Assembly: GCF_015767275.1 (NCBI RefSeq)
Contig: NZ_JADWMY010000010.1
Location: 1-64,000, forward strand
Length of the DNA: 64,000 nucleotides
Origin: Herbaspirillum sp. AP02
GTDB taxonomy: Bacteria > Pseudomonadota > Gammaproteobacteria > Burkholderiales > Burkholderiaceae_D
Direction: 5' to 3'
Program-made: the position numbers and the translations under genes
Shown: one piece after another, positions 53,558 to 63,580 of the stretch
How positions within the stretch are numbered: the first letter of the stretch is position 1
Layout: every line of letters starts with the position of its first letter
The notes under the pieces: model-generated
Database searches by the model: none
Told to the model about the DNA's origin: nothing
Seen by the model: only the letters and a program-made list of their open reading frames with translations

Positions 53558-54574
53558 TCAGGGAAGGAAGCGTCCCAGGTCGAAGGTGGAACGGTGGCCG
53601 ATCTCGGCAAAGTTCTGCTCCAGCCACTCGGAAGCGCGCTCCCGCCCCTGCTGGAACAGGCTGCCGATGAAGCTGGCCTGGGTATTGAGCTTGGAGAGAT
53701 TGGTCAATTGCTCCATCAGCTCGTTGGCATCGATCATGTGGATATTGAGCTGGCGCAGGCGCCGCTCCAGCGCACCGAAGGCCAGGGTGGAATTCTCGGC
53801 TTCGCGCTTGGCCAGGGCCAGCCCGCTCAGTTCGGTGAAGAAGGCCGAGCTGAAGCTGATTTCCGAGAGACGCTGGCCGATATCGTGGCTGCTGGTGGGC
53901 GTCCCGGCGCGGCGGCTGGGGTGCAGCAGCACCACCATCACATCGCGCGCGGCGCAGGCATGCAGCAAGGGGAAGATCGGGGGATTGGCAGTGAGACCCC
54001 CATCCCAGTAGGCCTCGCCATCGATCTCGATAGGCCGGTGCAGCGAAGGGAGGCAGGCCGAGGCCAGCAGCACCTCCACCGACAGGTCGGCATTGCGGAA
54101 GATCTTCAGGATGCCGGTGCTGACCTGGGTGGCGGCGATGAAGAGCTTCAACTCGCGCTGCCGGCGCAGCCGTTCGAAGTCCACCTGCTCCAGCAGGATA
54201 TCGCGCAGCGGGTTGATGTCCAGCGGATTGAGTTGCGTGGGCGAGAAGAAGCGGGTCATCGCCAGCAAGGCCTGCATGCCCGGCATGGGCGTGGGATTGG
54301 AGATCACCGGAGCGCCCTCGGCGCCGAGATGATCCAGCGGCGCACCGGTGGATAGCGCCGTCCAGAAGCGCTCCAGCGCCGCCCGCGCGCCATCGCGACC
54401 ATCCTGCACATAGCCCTGGGCCAGCACCACCGCGTTCATGGCCCCGGCGGAGGCACCACTGATGCCTTCCATGTCCAGCCGCCCATCTTCCAGCAGGCGG
54501 TCCAGCACGCCCCAGGTAAAGGCGCCGTGCGAGCCACCACCCTGCAGAGCCAGACTGACGATCTTGTTCGACAT
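53558..54574 (-). CDS. Patatin-like phospholipase
   Basis: The 338-residue protein has all parts of the patatin Ser-Asp dyad. They are the oxyanion loop LQGGGSHGAFTWGVLD (near residue 10), the nucleophile GISGASAGAMNAV (Ser near 44), and DGG in YWDGGLTANPPIFP (near 200). There is no signal peptide, so it is probably a cytosolic or membrane-associated lipid hydrolase. The start at 54574 has AAGGA about 6 bases upstream. It is divergent from the LOG gene across 225 bases. Confidence 0.92.
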   Translation of the reverse strand: MSNKIVSLALQGGGSHGAFTWGVLDRLLEDGRLDMEGISGASAGAMNAVVLAQGYVQDGRDGARAALERFWTALSTGAPLDHLGAEGAPVISNPTPMPGMQALLAMTRFFSPTQLNPLDINPLRDILLEQVDFERLRRQRELKLFIAATQVSTGILKIFRNADLSVEVLLASACLPSLHRPIEIDGEAYWDGGLTANPPIFPLLHACAARDVMVVLLHPSRRAGTPTSSHDIGQRLSEISFSSAFFTELSGLALAKREAENSTLAFGALERRLRQLNIHMIDANELMEQLTNLSKLNTQASFIGSLFQQGRERASEWLEQNFAEIGHRSTFDLGRFLP

Positions 54575-54799
54575 GATGTCCTTTTCCTCGGTCACATCCT
54601 GCGGGCTGTCATGCCCGGGTCACCACATAAGCTTATGCTGCACTGCACTATCATGGTATAACACGAATACCGCGCTGCCGAAAAGTGGCTGCCCGATGGA
54701 AACAAATTGGCAACAAAAAGCAACATGCCGGCGCCCATAGGAAACAGCTCGGCCATTGTAACGAAGTAAAGACGTCACGACGGACACTGCAGAGGACAC

Positions 54800-55396
54800 A
54801 TGAAATCGATTTGCGTATATTGCGGCTCTTCCCCCGGTGCATCGCCCGCCTACGCCGAGGCGGCGCGCAAGCTGGCGCAGGAAATGGTGAAGAACAACAT
54901 CGCCCTGGTCTATGGCGGCGGCAATGTGGGCCTGATGGGCATCATCGCCAGCGAAGTCATGAAACTCGGGGGCGAAGCCACCGGCGTCATCCCCAAGGCC
55001 CTGCTGGACAAGGAACTGGGCCACCACGGCCTGACCCGCCTGCACATCGTCAAGGACATGCACGAACGCAAGGCCATGATGGCCGAGCTCTCCGACGGCT
55101 TCGTGGCCATGCCGGGCGGCATGGGGACGCTGGAAGAACTGTTCGAGGTGCTGACCTGGGCGCAACTGGGCTTCCACTACAAGCCGATCTGCCTGTACAA
55201 CGTGGAAGGCTTCTACAACAACCTGATCGCCTTCGTCGACCATCTGGTGTCGCAGCGTTTCGTCAGCTCCGACCAGTCCGGGCTGATGATGCATGAAGCC
55301 GATCCGGCCACGCTGATCGAGCGCTTCCAGAGCTTCAAACCGACCTACAAGACCAAATGGGCCGATCGCGAAGCGGTGGCCAACCTGGTGCCTTGA
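54800..55396 (+). CDS. LOG-family protein (cytokinin riboside 5'-monophosphate phosphoribohydrolase)
   Basis: LOG proteins cut nucleoside monophosphates to free base and ribose phosphate; plant and bacterial members release active cytokinins, while many bacterial ones act on AMP. The 198-residue protein carries the family motifs VYGGGNVGLMG (near residue 38) and PGGMGTLEELFE (near 104), with the catalytic Arg in HERKAMM. In a plant-associated genus such as Herbaspirillum a cytokinin role is possible but not shown. AGAGGAC precedes the ATG. Confidence 0.93.
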   Translation: MKSICVYCGSSPGASPAYAEAARKLAQEMVKNNIALVYGGGNVGLMGIIASEVMKLGGEATGVIPKALLDKELGHHGLTRLHIVKDMHERKAMMAELSDGFVAMPGGMGTLEELFEVLTWAQLGFHYKPICLYNVEGFYNNLIAFVDHLVSQRFVSSDQSGLMMHEADPATLIERFQSFKPTYKTKWADREAVANLVP

Positions 55397-55488
55397 CTTA
55401 ACCCAGGCCCGGTCCCGCCTGCGGACCTGGAGCGGTTGCAGGTTTTGCGGAATTCATTTCCGTTTCTTCACATTCCTGCGGCAAGCAA

Positions 55489-55521
55489 AACGCCCGTCCC
55501 TCCTGCGAGGCGACGGGCGTT
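55489..55521. terminator. Bidirectional terminator between convergent genes
   Basis: AACGCCCGTC pairs with GACGGGCGTT around a 13-base loop, with A residues on the left and T-rich sequence on the right. It separates the LOG gene from the PLP enzyme gene. Confidence 0.85.
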
Positions 55522-55573
55522 CTCATTTCTTCACTTTTGGCTAAAACCGGGGCTTAGCCAGCCTTTCAGGCTA

Positions 55574-56815
55574 TCAGGCCTCCAGTGCCTGACGGAAGTC
55601 CGCCACCAGATCTTCGGTATCTTCCAGGCCCACCGAGACGCGGATGAGCGACTCGGCAATGCCCATGCTGGCACGGCGCTCGGCGCCCATCTCGTAGAAG
55701 ATGGTGTGGGCCACCGGGATCACCAGGGTGCGGGTGTCGCCCAGGTTGCTGGCGGCCACCGCCAGATGCATGCGGTTGAGATAGTCGAAGCAATCGATGC
55801 CGTCCTTCAGCTCGAAGGACATCAGGCTGCCGAAGGAGCGGAACAATGCCTTGGACAAGGCATGCTGCGGGTGGGACTCCAGCCCCGGGTAGTAGACGGC
55901 CGCCACGCGCTCATCGGCTTCCAGCATCTGCGCCACGGCCAGGGCATTCTTGCATTCGCGCTCCAGGCGCAGGGCCATGGTCTCGGCGCCGACGGCGATG
56001 TGATGCGCCGCCTCCGGGCCCAGCGAGCCACCGAAGTCGCGCAGCGCCTTGGCGCGGATCTGCGCCATGCCCCATTGCGGCGCCGGGTTCTTCTTGTAGT
56101 TGTCGGCGATGTGCGGATAGCGGGTCCAGTCGTATTCGCCGGTATCGGTCAATGCTCCCCCCAGCGCATTGCCGTGGCCGCCGATGGACTTGGTCAGCGA
56201 ATTGACCACCAGCCCGGCACCGACCGTCTTGGGACGGAACAGGTAGGGCGAGGTCATGGTGTTGTCCACCACGTAGAGGATGCCGCGCTCGCGGCACAGC
56301 TCGCCGATGCGCTTCAGGTCCGCCACCTGGGTGCGCGGATTGGCGATGGTCTCGACGAAGACCAGACGGGTATTGGGCGTGATGGCCGCTTCCACATTCT
56401 TCACATCGGTGGCATCCACCATGGACACCTTGGCGCCCTGCGCGCCCACCGTCATCCACAGGCTATTGGTATTGCCAAACAGGAAGGCCGAGGACACCAC
56501 ATGGTCGCCCTCGCGCAGCAGACCCTGGACGATGGCGCCGATGGCGGCCATGCCGGTGGCGAAGCAGATGGTGGACTTGCCGTCCTCCATCTTGGTGATC
56601 TTCTCTTCCAGCGCCGAGACGGTCGGGTTGCCCTGGCGACCGTAGCGATAGCCCGGCTGCTTGCCCTGGAAGACTTCGGCCAGCTGGCGTGCATCTTCAT
56701 AGCCGAAGGTCACCGAGGTGTGGATGGGCTTGTGCAGCGAGCCATGCTCGATGCCCTTCTGGCGGTCGCTGTGGAGGATGGTGGTGGTGAAGCCGTAGGT
56801 CTTTTTATCGTTCAT
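55574..56815 (-). CDS. Cystathionine gamma-synthase-family PLP enzyme (Cys/Met metabolism)
   Basis: The 413-residue cytosolic enzyme belongs to the Cys/Met metabolism PLP family, which includes cystathionine gamma-synthase, O-succinyl/acetylhomoserine sulfhydrylase and methionine gamma-lyase. The cofactor-binding Lys is in NSLTKSIGGHGNALGG (near residue 208), and the PLP phosphate site is in YRYGRQGNPTVSALE and FATGMAAIGA. Position next to purF-cvpA is where metZ lies in many Betaproteobacteria, so a sulfhydrylase role is plausible, but the sequence style is not classic MetZ. The start at 56815 gives a normal length; upstream ATGs add a hydrophobic, unlikely tail. Confidence 0.88.
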   Translation of the reverse strand: MNDKKTYGFTTTILHSDRQKGIEHGSLHKPIHTSVTFGYEDARQLAEVFQGKQPGYRYGRQGNPTVSALEEKITKMEDGKSTICFATGMAAIGAIVQGLLREGDHVVSSAFLFGNTNSLWMTVGAQGAKVSMVDATDVKNVEAAITPNTRLVFVETIANPRTQVADLKRIGELCRERGILYVVDNTMTSPYLFRPKTVGAGLVVNSLTKSIGGHGNALGGALTDTGEYDWTRYPHIADNYKKNPAPQWGMAQIRAKALRDFGGSLGPEAAHHIAVGAETMALRLERECKNALAVAQMLEADERVAAVYYPGLESHPQHALSKALFRSFGSLMSFELKDGIDCFDYLNRMHLAVAASNLGDTRTLVIPVAHTIFYEMGAERRASMGIAESLIRVSVGLEDTEDLVADFRQALEA

Positions 56816-56923
56816 CGCGGGAGTCGGAAATGCAGGGTGGGCAAGATGGGCAAGGTGGGCGGAAGCGGCAAGCCCGGGCCAAAGGCAAAATGATAAGCCA
56901 GTTTCCCACCGGCTGCGCATGAA

Positions 56924-56960
56924 AGAAAAACGCCGGCGCCGCAGAAGCGGCTACCGGCGT
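56924..56960 (-). terminator. Terminator after purF
   Basis: On the minus strand ACGCCGGTAGCCGC pairs imperfectly with GCGGCGCCGGCGT around a short TTCT loop and is followed by TTTTTC. It lies about 30 bases after the purF stop and separates it from the PLP enzyme gene. Confidence 0.85.
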
Positions 56961-56988
56961 GCTGTTCCAGCCTCTGGTCAGGCGCGGA

Positions 56989-58509
56989 TCAATCCACGCG
57001 GGCCAGGTTCAGGTTCAGCTGCGAACGTACTGCATCTTCCAGTGCCGGCTTGGGATTCTTGCGGGCATATTCGATGCGGTCCAGGTATTCCTGGGTGATG
57101 TCGCCGGTGATGTAGTGACCGTCGAAGCAGGAAGCCTCGAAGTTGCGCAGGGCCGGGTTGGAATCGGCAATGGCGCGCTTCATCGCTTCCACGTCCTGGT
57201 AGACCAGGGCGTCGGCGGTGATCTCGCGGCACACTTCCTCTTCGCTGCGGCCGAAGGCGATCAGCTCGTCGCGGGTCGGCATGTCGATGCCATAGACGTT
57301 GGGAAACTTCACCGGCGGCGCGGCCGAAGCGAAGATCACGTTCTTGGCGCCGGACTCGCGCGCCATCTGCACGATCTCGCGGCTGGTGGTGCCACGCACG
57401 ATGGAATCATCCACCAGCAGCACGTTCTTGCCCTTGAATTCGCTGCCGATGGCATTGAGCTTCTGGCGCACCGACTTCTTGCGCAGGGCCTGGCCCGGCA
57501 TGATGAAGGTGCGGCCGATGTAGCGGTTCTTGATGAAGCCTTCGCGGTACTCGATACCCAGCTTCAGCGCCAGTTCCATGGCGGCCGGACGCGAGGAGTC
57601 GGGGATCGGCATGACCACGTCGATCTCGCCGTGCTTGAACTGCTTGCGGATCTTCTCGGCCAGGAACTCGCCCATCTTCAGGCGGGCGCCGTAGACCGAG
57701 GCGCCGTCGATGATGGAGTCCGGACGGGCCAGGTAGACGTATTCGAAGGCACAGGGGTTCAGCGACGGGTTCTCGGCGCATTGCTGGTTGTACAGCTTGC
57801 CGTCGTTGTCGATGAAGATGGCTTCACCCGGGTTGACGTCGCGCAGGAAGCGGAAGCCCATGCCTTCCAGGGCCACCGATTCGCTGGCCATCATGTATTC
57901 GATGCCCTTGTCGCTTTCGTTGAAGCCCAGGCACATCGGACGGATGCCGTACGGATCGCGGAAGCCCAGGAGACCGTAACCGGCGATCTGCGCCACCACG
58001 GCGTAGGAGCCGCGCACGCGCTTGTGCACCATGGCCACGGCCTTGAAGAGCGCCGCCGGGTCCAGCGAGTAGCCGGTGGTGGCCTGCTGGATTTCGTGGG
58101 CCAGCACGTTCAGGAGCACTTCGGTATCGGAATCGGTATTGATGTGGCGACGATCGTTCTTGAACATCTCGATCTTCAACTGTTCCGCATTGGTCAGGTT
58201 GCCGTTGTGCGCCAGGATGATGCCGAAGGGGGCATTGACGTAGAACGGCTGCGCCTCTTCTTCCGAGGACGAGCTGCCGGCGGTCGGGTAACGCACCTGG
58301 CCGATGCCGGTGTTGCCGGGCAGCGAGCGCATGTTGCGGGTACGGAACACGTCGCGCACCAGGCCGTTGGCCTTGTGCATCGAGAAACCGTTGGTGTGGT
58401 TGGTTGCGATGCCCGCTGCATCCTGACCACGGTGCTGCAACAGCAGCAGCGCGTCATACAGCATCTGGTTGACGGGGCTATGAGAGACGATACCGACGAT
58501 GCCACACAT
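56989..58509 (-). CDS. purF: Amidophosphoribosyltransferase
   Basis: PurF makes phosphoribosylamine from PRPP and glutamine, the first step of purine synthesis. The 506-residue protein starts MCGIVGIVS, with Cys2 as the glutaminase nucleophile after Met removal, and has the LLQHRGQDAAGI segment of class II amidotransferases. The phosphoribosyltransferase half has the PRPP motif NVLLVDDSIVRGTTS near residue 365. Length is typical. It lies downstream of cvpA (96 bases), as in many Proteobacteria. Confidence 0.98.
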   Translation of the reverse strand: MCGIVGIVSHSPVNQMLYDALLLLQHRGQDAAGIATNHTNGFSMHKANGLVRDVFRTRNMRSLPGNTGIGQVRYPTAGSSSSEEEAQPFYVNAPFGIILAHNGNLTNAEQLKIEMFKNDRRHINTDSDTEVLLNVLAHEIQQATTGYSLDPAALFKAVAMVHKRVRGSYAVVAQIAGYGLLGFRDPYGIRPMCLGFNESDKGIEYMMASESVALEGMGFRFLRDVNPGEAIFIDNDGKLYNQQCAENPSLNPCAFEYVYLARPDSIIDGASVYGARLKMGEFLAEKIRKQFKHGEIDVVMPIPDSSRPAAMELALKLGIEYREGFIKNRYIGRTFIMPGQALRKKSVRQKLNAIGSEFKGKNVLLVDDSIVRGTTSREIVQMARESGAKNVIFASAAPPVKFPNVYGIDMPTRDELIAFGRSEEEVCREITADALVYQDVEAMKRAIADSNPALRNFEASCFDGHYITGDITQEYLDRIEYARKNPKPALEDAVRSQLNLNLARVD

Positions 58510-58604
58510 GGTGGACTCCTAACGAAAAACGAAAACGAAAATGAACCACGACTGCAACCAGCGACCAATGCGCCCTGCCACGGGGTCTGCCCGCGGCAGC
58601 GGCA

Positions 58605-59105
58605 TCAGACAGGGGGTGAAAAATTCACATGCTCGGCCAGTTTTCCCGGCAGGTAGGGCAAGACAGCTTCGGCGCCCTGTTCAACCCAGGCACTGAACCG
58701 GGCCTCTTTCCAGAACGGCTGCTGCGGAATCGAGGTCGTGCCGCACAGCAATGCCACCGCCACCACCAGCAGGACGCCACGCGCCACGCCGAAAATACTG
58801 CCCAATGTCCTGTCCAGCATGGTCAGGCCCGTGGCCTTGACCAGCTCACTCAATGTCTTGGCCACCAGCGCCATCAACAGGCGCGTGCCGATGAACAAGG
58901 CCACGAAGGCGACGATGAGTCGCGTCAATTCGCCCGGCACCACGTCCGGCAGCATCGTCGAGAGCGCCTCGCCATACATGTTGGCCACCACCAGCGCCAC
59001 GATCCAGCCAGCCAGCGACAACACCTCGCGCACCAGTCCGCGCAGGGTGCCGATGATCACGGAACACGCCAGGATCAGCAGCACCAGGTAGTCAAATATC
59101 GTCAC
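58605..59105 (-). CDS. cvpA: CvpA-family inner-membrane protein
   Basis: The 166-residue protein has four predicted membrane helices, beginning with FDYLVLLILACSVIIGTLRGLVREV and including RLIVAFVALFIGTRLLMALVA and ARGVLLVVAVALLCG. Family members are needed for colicin V production in E. coli and affect envelope robustness. The exact role is unclear. It sits between the SPOR protein and purF, the standard arrangement. Confidence 0.93.
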   Translation of the reverse strand: MTIFDYLVLLILACSVIIGTLRGLVREVLSLAGWIVALVVANMYGEALSTMLPDVVPGELTRLIVAFVALFIGTRLLMALVAKTLSELVKATGLTMLDRTLGSIFGVARGVLLVVAVALLCGTTSIPQQPFWKEARFSAWVEQGAEAVLPYLPGKLAEHVNFSPPV

Positions 59106-59139
59106 GATGACAACAATATGCGGCTATCTGCAGCCAATA

Positions 59140-60111
59140 TCAAGCAGGAACAATAGTAGCATTCAAGCCCAGCTTCTTGATTCGGCTTCCCATGCGCTCG
59201 GCTTCATCGCGACTGCCGAAGGGCCCGACGCGGATGCGCGTGCGTTCGCCGGCCTGGGTCGCGATCTTTTGCGTGTAGGAGTGAATACCTGCTGCATTGA
59301 GCTTGTTGCGCAATTCATTGACCTTGTCCTGGGTCGCCAGCGCGGCGACCTGGATGACGAACTTGCCACCGATGGCAGCCGGCTTCTTCTCGGCCGGTGC
59401 GGCGGCGGCACCGCCAGTTGCATTGGACTTGCCTTCCAGGATCGCCAGCGCGCGCGCCGAATCGTCATGGGCGGAAGGCGCGGCTGCCGGCGGGGTAGAG
59501 ATCGAGGCCGGGGCCTTGGGCTTGGCGGCTTCCTTCTTCGGCTCTTCCTTGTGCTCGACCACGATCGGTTTCTTTTCCTCGACCTTGGGCGCGGGCTTGT
59601 CGATCACCTTGGGCGCCACGGCTGCCACGGGCGGGCTGGCCGGCTGTGCTGCCGGGGCCGGAGCGGTGGAGGGCTCGGGTGCAATGCTGGCGGGCTCGAC
59701 GATCTCTTCCTTCTGGTCCAGCGAGGCCTGCTTGGCGTCGCCTGCAGAGGCCGGGGCCGAGGTCCCGGCGGCGGCCTGGTCCTTGGAGGGAATCTGGATG
59801 GCGATATCGTCGTTGAGCGGCTTGGGCTCGGAATCGAGGATCATCGGCAACACGATCACCACCGCCAGCGCCAGTGCGACGGCACCGATCAGGCGGCGGC
59901 GGGCACGTTTCTTTTCCGGCAACAAGGGGTCAGCCGCGGCCTCCTTGCCGGCCTTGGCCCGTCCACCTGCGGCACGACCGGAGGTATTGGCGGCGCTACG
60001 ACTGCCGCGGCTGCGAATGACGGAAGATTGCTCGTCGGAACGCGAACGGAAAGTGCCTTGGTCGGAAGCAGAGTCCTGCTTGTTTTTGCGGAAAAACGAG
60101 AACAAGCCCAT
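59140..60111 (-). CDS. SPOR-domain protein (DedD-like)
   Basis: The 323-residue protein has a cytosolic basic N-terminus, one membrane helix (about residues 71-88, RRLIGAVALALAVVIVLPMIL), a long Ala/Pro/Lys-rich periplasmic linker (about 100-245) and a C-terminal SPOR domain (about 248-323, GKFVIQVAALATQDKVNELRNKL). SPOR domains bind denuded glycan strands at the division septum, so a role in cell division like DedD is likely. It lies between folC and cvpA on the same strand, as dedD does in many Proteobacteria. Confidence 0.9.
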   Translation of the reverse strand: MGLFSFFRKNKQDSASDQGTFRSRSDEQSSVIRSRGSRSAANTSGRAAGGRAKAGKEAAADPLLPEKKRARRRLIGAVALALAVVIVLPMILDSEPKPLNDDIAIQIPSKDQAAAGTSAPASAGDAKQASLDQKEEIVEPASIAPEPSTAPAPAAQPASPPVAAVAPKVIDKPAPKVEEKKPIVVEHKEEPKKEAAKPKAPASISTPPAAAPSAHDDSARALAILEGKSNATGGAAAAPAEKKPAAIGGKFVIQVAALATQDKVNELRNKLNAAGIHSYTQKIATQAGERTRIRVGPFGSRDEAERMGSRIKKLGLNATIVPA

Positions 60112-60217
60112 GCGGAGTCGTCTTGAATTGATCTGAATATCTTGGAAAACCTGCCTGGCCCATCAAAGGCCTGGCATCGTCGGGCGTGGCGTCCGGCTCC
60201 GGAAATCGGGTCCGGGA

Positions 60218-61540
60218 TCAGTGCAGACCGGGGCGGCGCGCCTGCATGACGCCGGCCACGGTGAGGAAGGACCCGAAAACCACAATTCTATCATTCTCCC
60301 CTGCTCTGCTTAATGCATTTGCATAGGCGTCGGCCGGCGAAGTGAAGGTTTCGATGCTGCGCGCCGCGTCGCGCCTGAATTCCGGTGCCACGCCCACCCC
60401 CAGCAGGGTGTCCTTGAGCTGTTGCGCGGTGGCCGCACGAGGCAACGGCAGGTCGGTCACGCACCAGTGGTCGATCTTGTCCTTCAGATGACCGATGACG
60501 CCTTCGATGTCCTTGTCCAGCATGGAACCGAACACCGCATAGGTGTAGGGATGAAAGCCCATGTTGTCCAGGTTCTGCGCCAGCGTGGCGGCCGCATGCG
60601 GGTTGTGCGCCACGTCCAGGATCACCAGCGGCTGGCCCGGCAAGACCTGGAAGCGCCCCGGCAATTCCACCGTGGCCAGTCCCGTGCGCACTTCCTGCGC
60701 ACCCACCGGCAAGATCTCGCGCAAGGCCTCCAGCGCAGCCAGGGCGGCCGAGGCGTTGAGCAATTGGTTGGCGCCACGCAGGCTGGGATAGGCCAGCGAA
60801 TTGCGACGCATGCCGCGTCCGCCGTAGGCCCACTGCTGCTTGTCGCCCTGGTAGTTGAAGTCGCGCCCCATCAGCCACAGATCGGCGCCGATCTTCTCGG
60901 CGTGATCGATCAGCGACTTGGGCGGCAGCGGATCACCGCACACGGCGACCTTGCCGGGGCGGAAGATACCGGCCTTCTCGAAGCCGATTTCTTCCCGGGT
61001 CTCGCCCAGGTATTCGGTATGGTCGATGTCGATGCTGGTGACGATGGACACATCGGCATCGATCACGTTGACCGCATCCAGCCGGCCACCCAGGCCGACT
61101 TCCAGGATCACCACGTCCTGTTTGGCGTCGGCCAGCAGCTTCATGATGGCCAGGGTGGTGAATTCGAAATAGGTCAGGGAAATGTCACCACGTTGCGCCT
61201 CCACCGCCTCGAAGGCCGCAATCAGTTGCGCATCGCTGGCCATGTCGCCGCTGATGCGGGCGCGTTCGTTGAAATGCAGGAAGTGCGGCTTCATGTACAG
61301 GCCCACGCGATAGCCGGCGCGCAGCAGGATCGATTCCAGCATGGCGCAGGTGGAGCCCTTGCCGTTGGTACCGGCCACCATGATGACCGGGCAGTCGAAC
61401 TGGATGTCCAGCTTCTGCTTGACCTGCATGACGCGCTCCAGGCCCATGTCGATCTGCTTGAAGTGGCGTTGTTCCAGCAGGGCCAGCCATTCGCTCAAGG
61501 TGGCGGGGGTGGCAGGGCTCGGGGAAGCTTGGGAAGTCAT
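60218..61540 (-). CDS. folC: Folylpolyglutamate/dihydrofolate synthase
   Basis: FolC joins glutamate to dihydropteroate and further glutamates to folates. The 440-residue Mur-ligase-like enzyme has the P-loop VAGTNGKGSTCAMLES (near residue 50), the omega loop after it, the carbamylated-lysine region and the C-terminal domain with VILDVAHNPHAAATLAQNL. The start at 61540 is chosen for normal length. It lies downstream of accD but is separated by a strong terminator, so it probably has its own promoter within the 117-base gap. Confidence 0.95.
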   Translation of the reverse strand: MTSQASPSPATPATLSEWLALLEQRHFKQIDMGLERVMQVKQKLDIQFDCPVIMVAGTNGKGSTCAMLESILLRAGYRVGLYMKPHFLHFNERARISGDMASDAQLIAAFEAVEAQRGDISLTYFEFTTLAIMKLLADAKQDVVILEVGLGGRLDAVNVIDADVSIVTSIDIDHTEYLGETREEIGFEKAGIFRPGKVAVCGDPLPPKSLIDHAEKIGADLWLMGRDFNYQGDKQQWAYGGRGMRRNSLAYPSLRGANQLLNASAALAALEALREILPVGAQEVRTGLATVELPGRFQVLPGQPLVILDVAHNPHAAATLAQNLDNMGFHPYTYAVFGSMLDKDIEGVIGHLKDKIDHWCVTDLPLPRAATAQQLKDTLLGVGVAPEFRRDAARSIETFTSPADAYANALSRAGENDRIVVFGSFLTVAGVMQARRPGLH

Positions 61541-61600
61541 GGCGCGTCTCGGTCGGTAGTGCAACAGCTCGAAATACGGAAAACGGAAAGTAAAAGGCGA

Positions 61601-61641
61601 AAAAACAAGGCCCGGATTTGCACTTCTGCAAATCCGGGCCT
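61601..61641 (-). terminator. Strong terminator after accD
   Basis: On the minus strand AGGCCCGGATTTGC pairs perfectly with GCAAATCCGGGCCT (14 pairs) around a 6-base loop and is followed by TTGTTTTT. It separates accD from folC. Confidence 0.95.
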
Positions 61642-61657
61642 GAAGTATATCCGCTTA

Positions 61658-62527
61658 TCAGGAAACCGTTTCGGCGGCCTGGTTTTGCAGCAGGGCCAGC
61701 AGACGGGCGATTTCCTCACGCATCTTGCGGCGGTCGACGATCATGTCGATGGCGCCCTTGGTGACCAGGAATTCGGCACGCTGGAAGCCTTCCGGCAGCT
61801 TTTCGCGCACCGTGTTCTCGATCACGCGGGGGCCGGCAAAGCCGATCAGGGCCTTGGGTTCGGCCATCACCACGTCGCCCATGAAGGCGAAGGAGGCCGA
61901 GACACCGCCCATGGTCGGGTCGGTCAGCACGCTGATGAAGGGCAGCTTCTTTTCCGACAGCTTGGTCAGCATGGACGTGGTCTTGGCCATCTGCATCAGC
62001 GACAGCAGGCCTTCCTGCATGCGGGCACCGCCGGTGGCGGTGATGCAGATGAAGGGGACCTTCTGTTCCAGCGCCGCCTGGGCGCCGCGGGCGAAGCGCT
62101 CACCCACCACCGAGCCCATGGAACCGCCCATGAATTCGAATTCGAAGCAGGCCACCACGACCGGCAGGGTCATGATGGCACCGCCCATGACCACCATGGC
62201 ATCAGTTTCGCCGGTGGATTCCATGGCGTCCTTGAGACGATCCGGGTACTTCTTGCTGTCCTTGAACTTCAGGGTGTCGACCGGCAGGGCTTCCTGGCCG
62301 ATCTCATAGCGGCCGCCTTCGTCGAGCAGGGCATCGAGACGAGCGCGGGCGCGGATGCGCATGTGGTGGCTGCATTTGGGGCAGACGTGGAGGTTGGACT
62401 CCAGGTCGGTACGGTACAGCACGGCCTCGCAGGAGGGGCATTTGACCCACAAACCTTCCGGGATGGCCTTGCGGCTGGTGGAGCCGCGTTGAATCTGGGG
62501 TGGCAGTAACTTCTCGAGCCAGCTCAT
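61658..62527 (-). CDS. accD: Acetyl-CoA carboxylase carboxyltransferase subunit beta
   Basis: AccD with AccA moves the carboxyl group from biotin to acetyl-CoA, the committed step of fatty acid synthesis. The 289-residue protein starts [13 protein letters not shown] and has the zinc ribbon (CPSCEAVLY and [10 protein letters not shown], residues about 30-52). The carboxyltransferase core has [27 protein letters not shown] and [12 protein letters not shown]. The start at 62527 gives the family opening. It follows trpA over a terminator, in the usual trpA-accD-folC order. Confidence 0.97.
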   Translation of the reverse strand: MSWLEKLLPPQIQRGSTSRKAIPEGLWVKCPSCEAVLYRTDLESNLHVCPKCSHHMRIRARARLDALLDEGGRYEIGQEALPVDTLKFKDSKKYPDRLKDAMESTGETDAMVVMGGAIMTLPVVVACFEFEFMGGSMGSVVGERFARGAQAALEQKVPFICITATGGARMQEGLLSLMQMAKTTSMLTKLSEKKLPFISVLTDPTMGGVSASFAFMGDVVMAEPKALIGFAGPRVIENTVREKLPEGFQRAEFLVTKGAIDMIVDRRKMREEIARLLALLQNQAAETVS

Positions 62528-62647
62528 AGATACCTCATAGATTTTTCCGGTGGCGCGCATTGTACCAGAGCCGACCGGGGCGGGAGGTAAAGCACGGTCA
62601 TGCTTTCCATCTGGCAAGAATGGCACTGCGGCCAGCTTGCGCCTGAT

Positions 62648-62684
62648 CAAAAAAGAAAGCCTCCGGGGTGCGTCGGAGGCTTTC
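62648..62684 (-). terminator. Terminator after trpA
   Basis: On the minus strand GAAAGCCTCCG pairs with CGGAGGCTTTC around an 8-base loop and is followed by TTTTTT. It lies 27 bases after the trpA stop and ends the trp segment before accD. Confidence 0.93.
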
Positions 62685-62710
62685 GATCCTGTTACCCGTG
62701 CCGGCCAGGC

Positions 62711-63508
62711 TCAGGCATCGAGCGCCTGGCGGATGCCGGTGACGAAGGTCTGCACTGCCTCGCAGGCGCGCTCCGGCGGGGTGTTTTCCAGTTCGGCGAT
62801 GATGCGGCTGCCGATCACCACGGCATCGGCCGTGCTGCCCACGGTGCGGGCGGTGGCACCATCGCGGATGCCGAAGCCCACGGCAATGGGCAGCTTCACG
62901 TGCTGGCGGATGGCGGCGATGCGCTCGGCCACTTCGGCGGTATCGATATGGCCGGCGCCGGTCACGCCCTTGAGGGAGACGTAATAGCAGAAACCACTGC
63001 TCACGGCCGCCACCTGGCGGATGCGCTCTTCCGACGAGGTCGGGGCCAGCAGGAAGATCGGGTCCATGCCATTGGCCTGCATCTTCTGGGCGAATTCTTC
63101 ACATTCCTCGGGCGGATAGTCCACCACGATGGTGCCGTCCACGCCCGCCTCGCTGGCAGCGGCGATGAAGGCATCCACGCCGAAGCGTTCGATGGGGTTG
63201 GCATAGCCCATCAATACGATGGGGGTATGGGTATTGGTCTTGCGGAATTCGCGCACATAGCCCAGCACGTCATGGGTGCTGATGCCGAACTTCAGGGCCC
63301 GCTCGCAGGCGCGCTGGATCACCGGGCCTTCGGCCATGGGGTCGGAGAACGGCACGCCCAGCTCGAGGATGTCGACGCCGCCGGCCACCAGCGCGTGCAG
63401 CAGCGGCACGGTCAGCTCGGGGGCCGGGTCGCCGGCGGTGATGAAGGTGATCAGGGCCTTGCGCTTCTGCTCGGCCAGTTGGGAAAAGGTAGTCTGGATT
63501 CTGGACAT
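62711..63508 (-). CDS. trpA: Tryptophan synthase alpha subunit
   Basis: TrpA splits indole-3-glycerol phosphate to indole and glyceraldehyde 3-phosphate. Indole then passes through a tunnel to TrpB. The 265-residue TIM-barrel protein has the catalytic Glu in [17 protein letters not shown] (near residue 50) with the Asp ten residues later, and the phosphate-binding GVTGAGHID and VGFGIRDG segments. It lies 72 bases downstream of trpB on the same strand. Confidence 0.97.
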   Translation of the reverse strand: MSRIQTTFSQLAEQKRKALITFITAGDPAPELTVPLLHALVAGGVDILELGVPFSDPMAEGPVIQRACERALKFGISTHDVLGYVREFRKTNTHTPIVLMGYANPIERFGVDAFIAAASEAGVDGTIVVDYPPEECEEFAQKMQANGMDPIFLLAPTSSEERIRQVAAVSSGFCYYVSLKGVTGAGHIDTAEVAERIAAIRQHVKLPIAVGFGIRDGATARTVGSTADAVVIGSRIIAELENTPPERACEAVQTFVTGIRQALDA

Positions 63509-63580
63509 GATGGTGAAGTATTTTGTCGAACCAGCCGGCCACCCGTCGGGTAGCCGGCACGCGTCAGGCAGGGTCGGCGA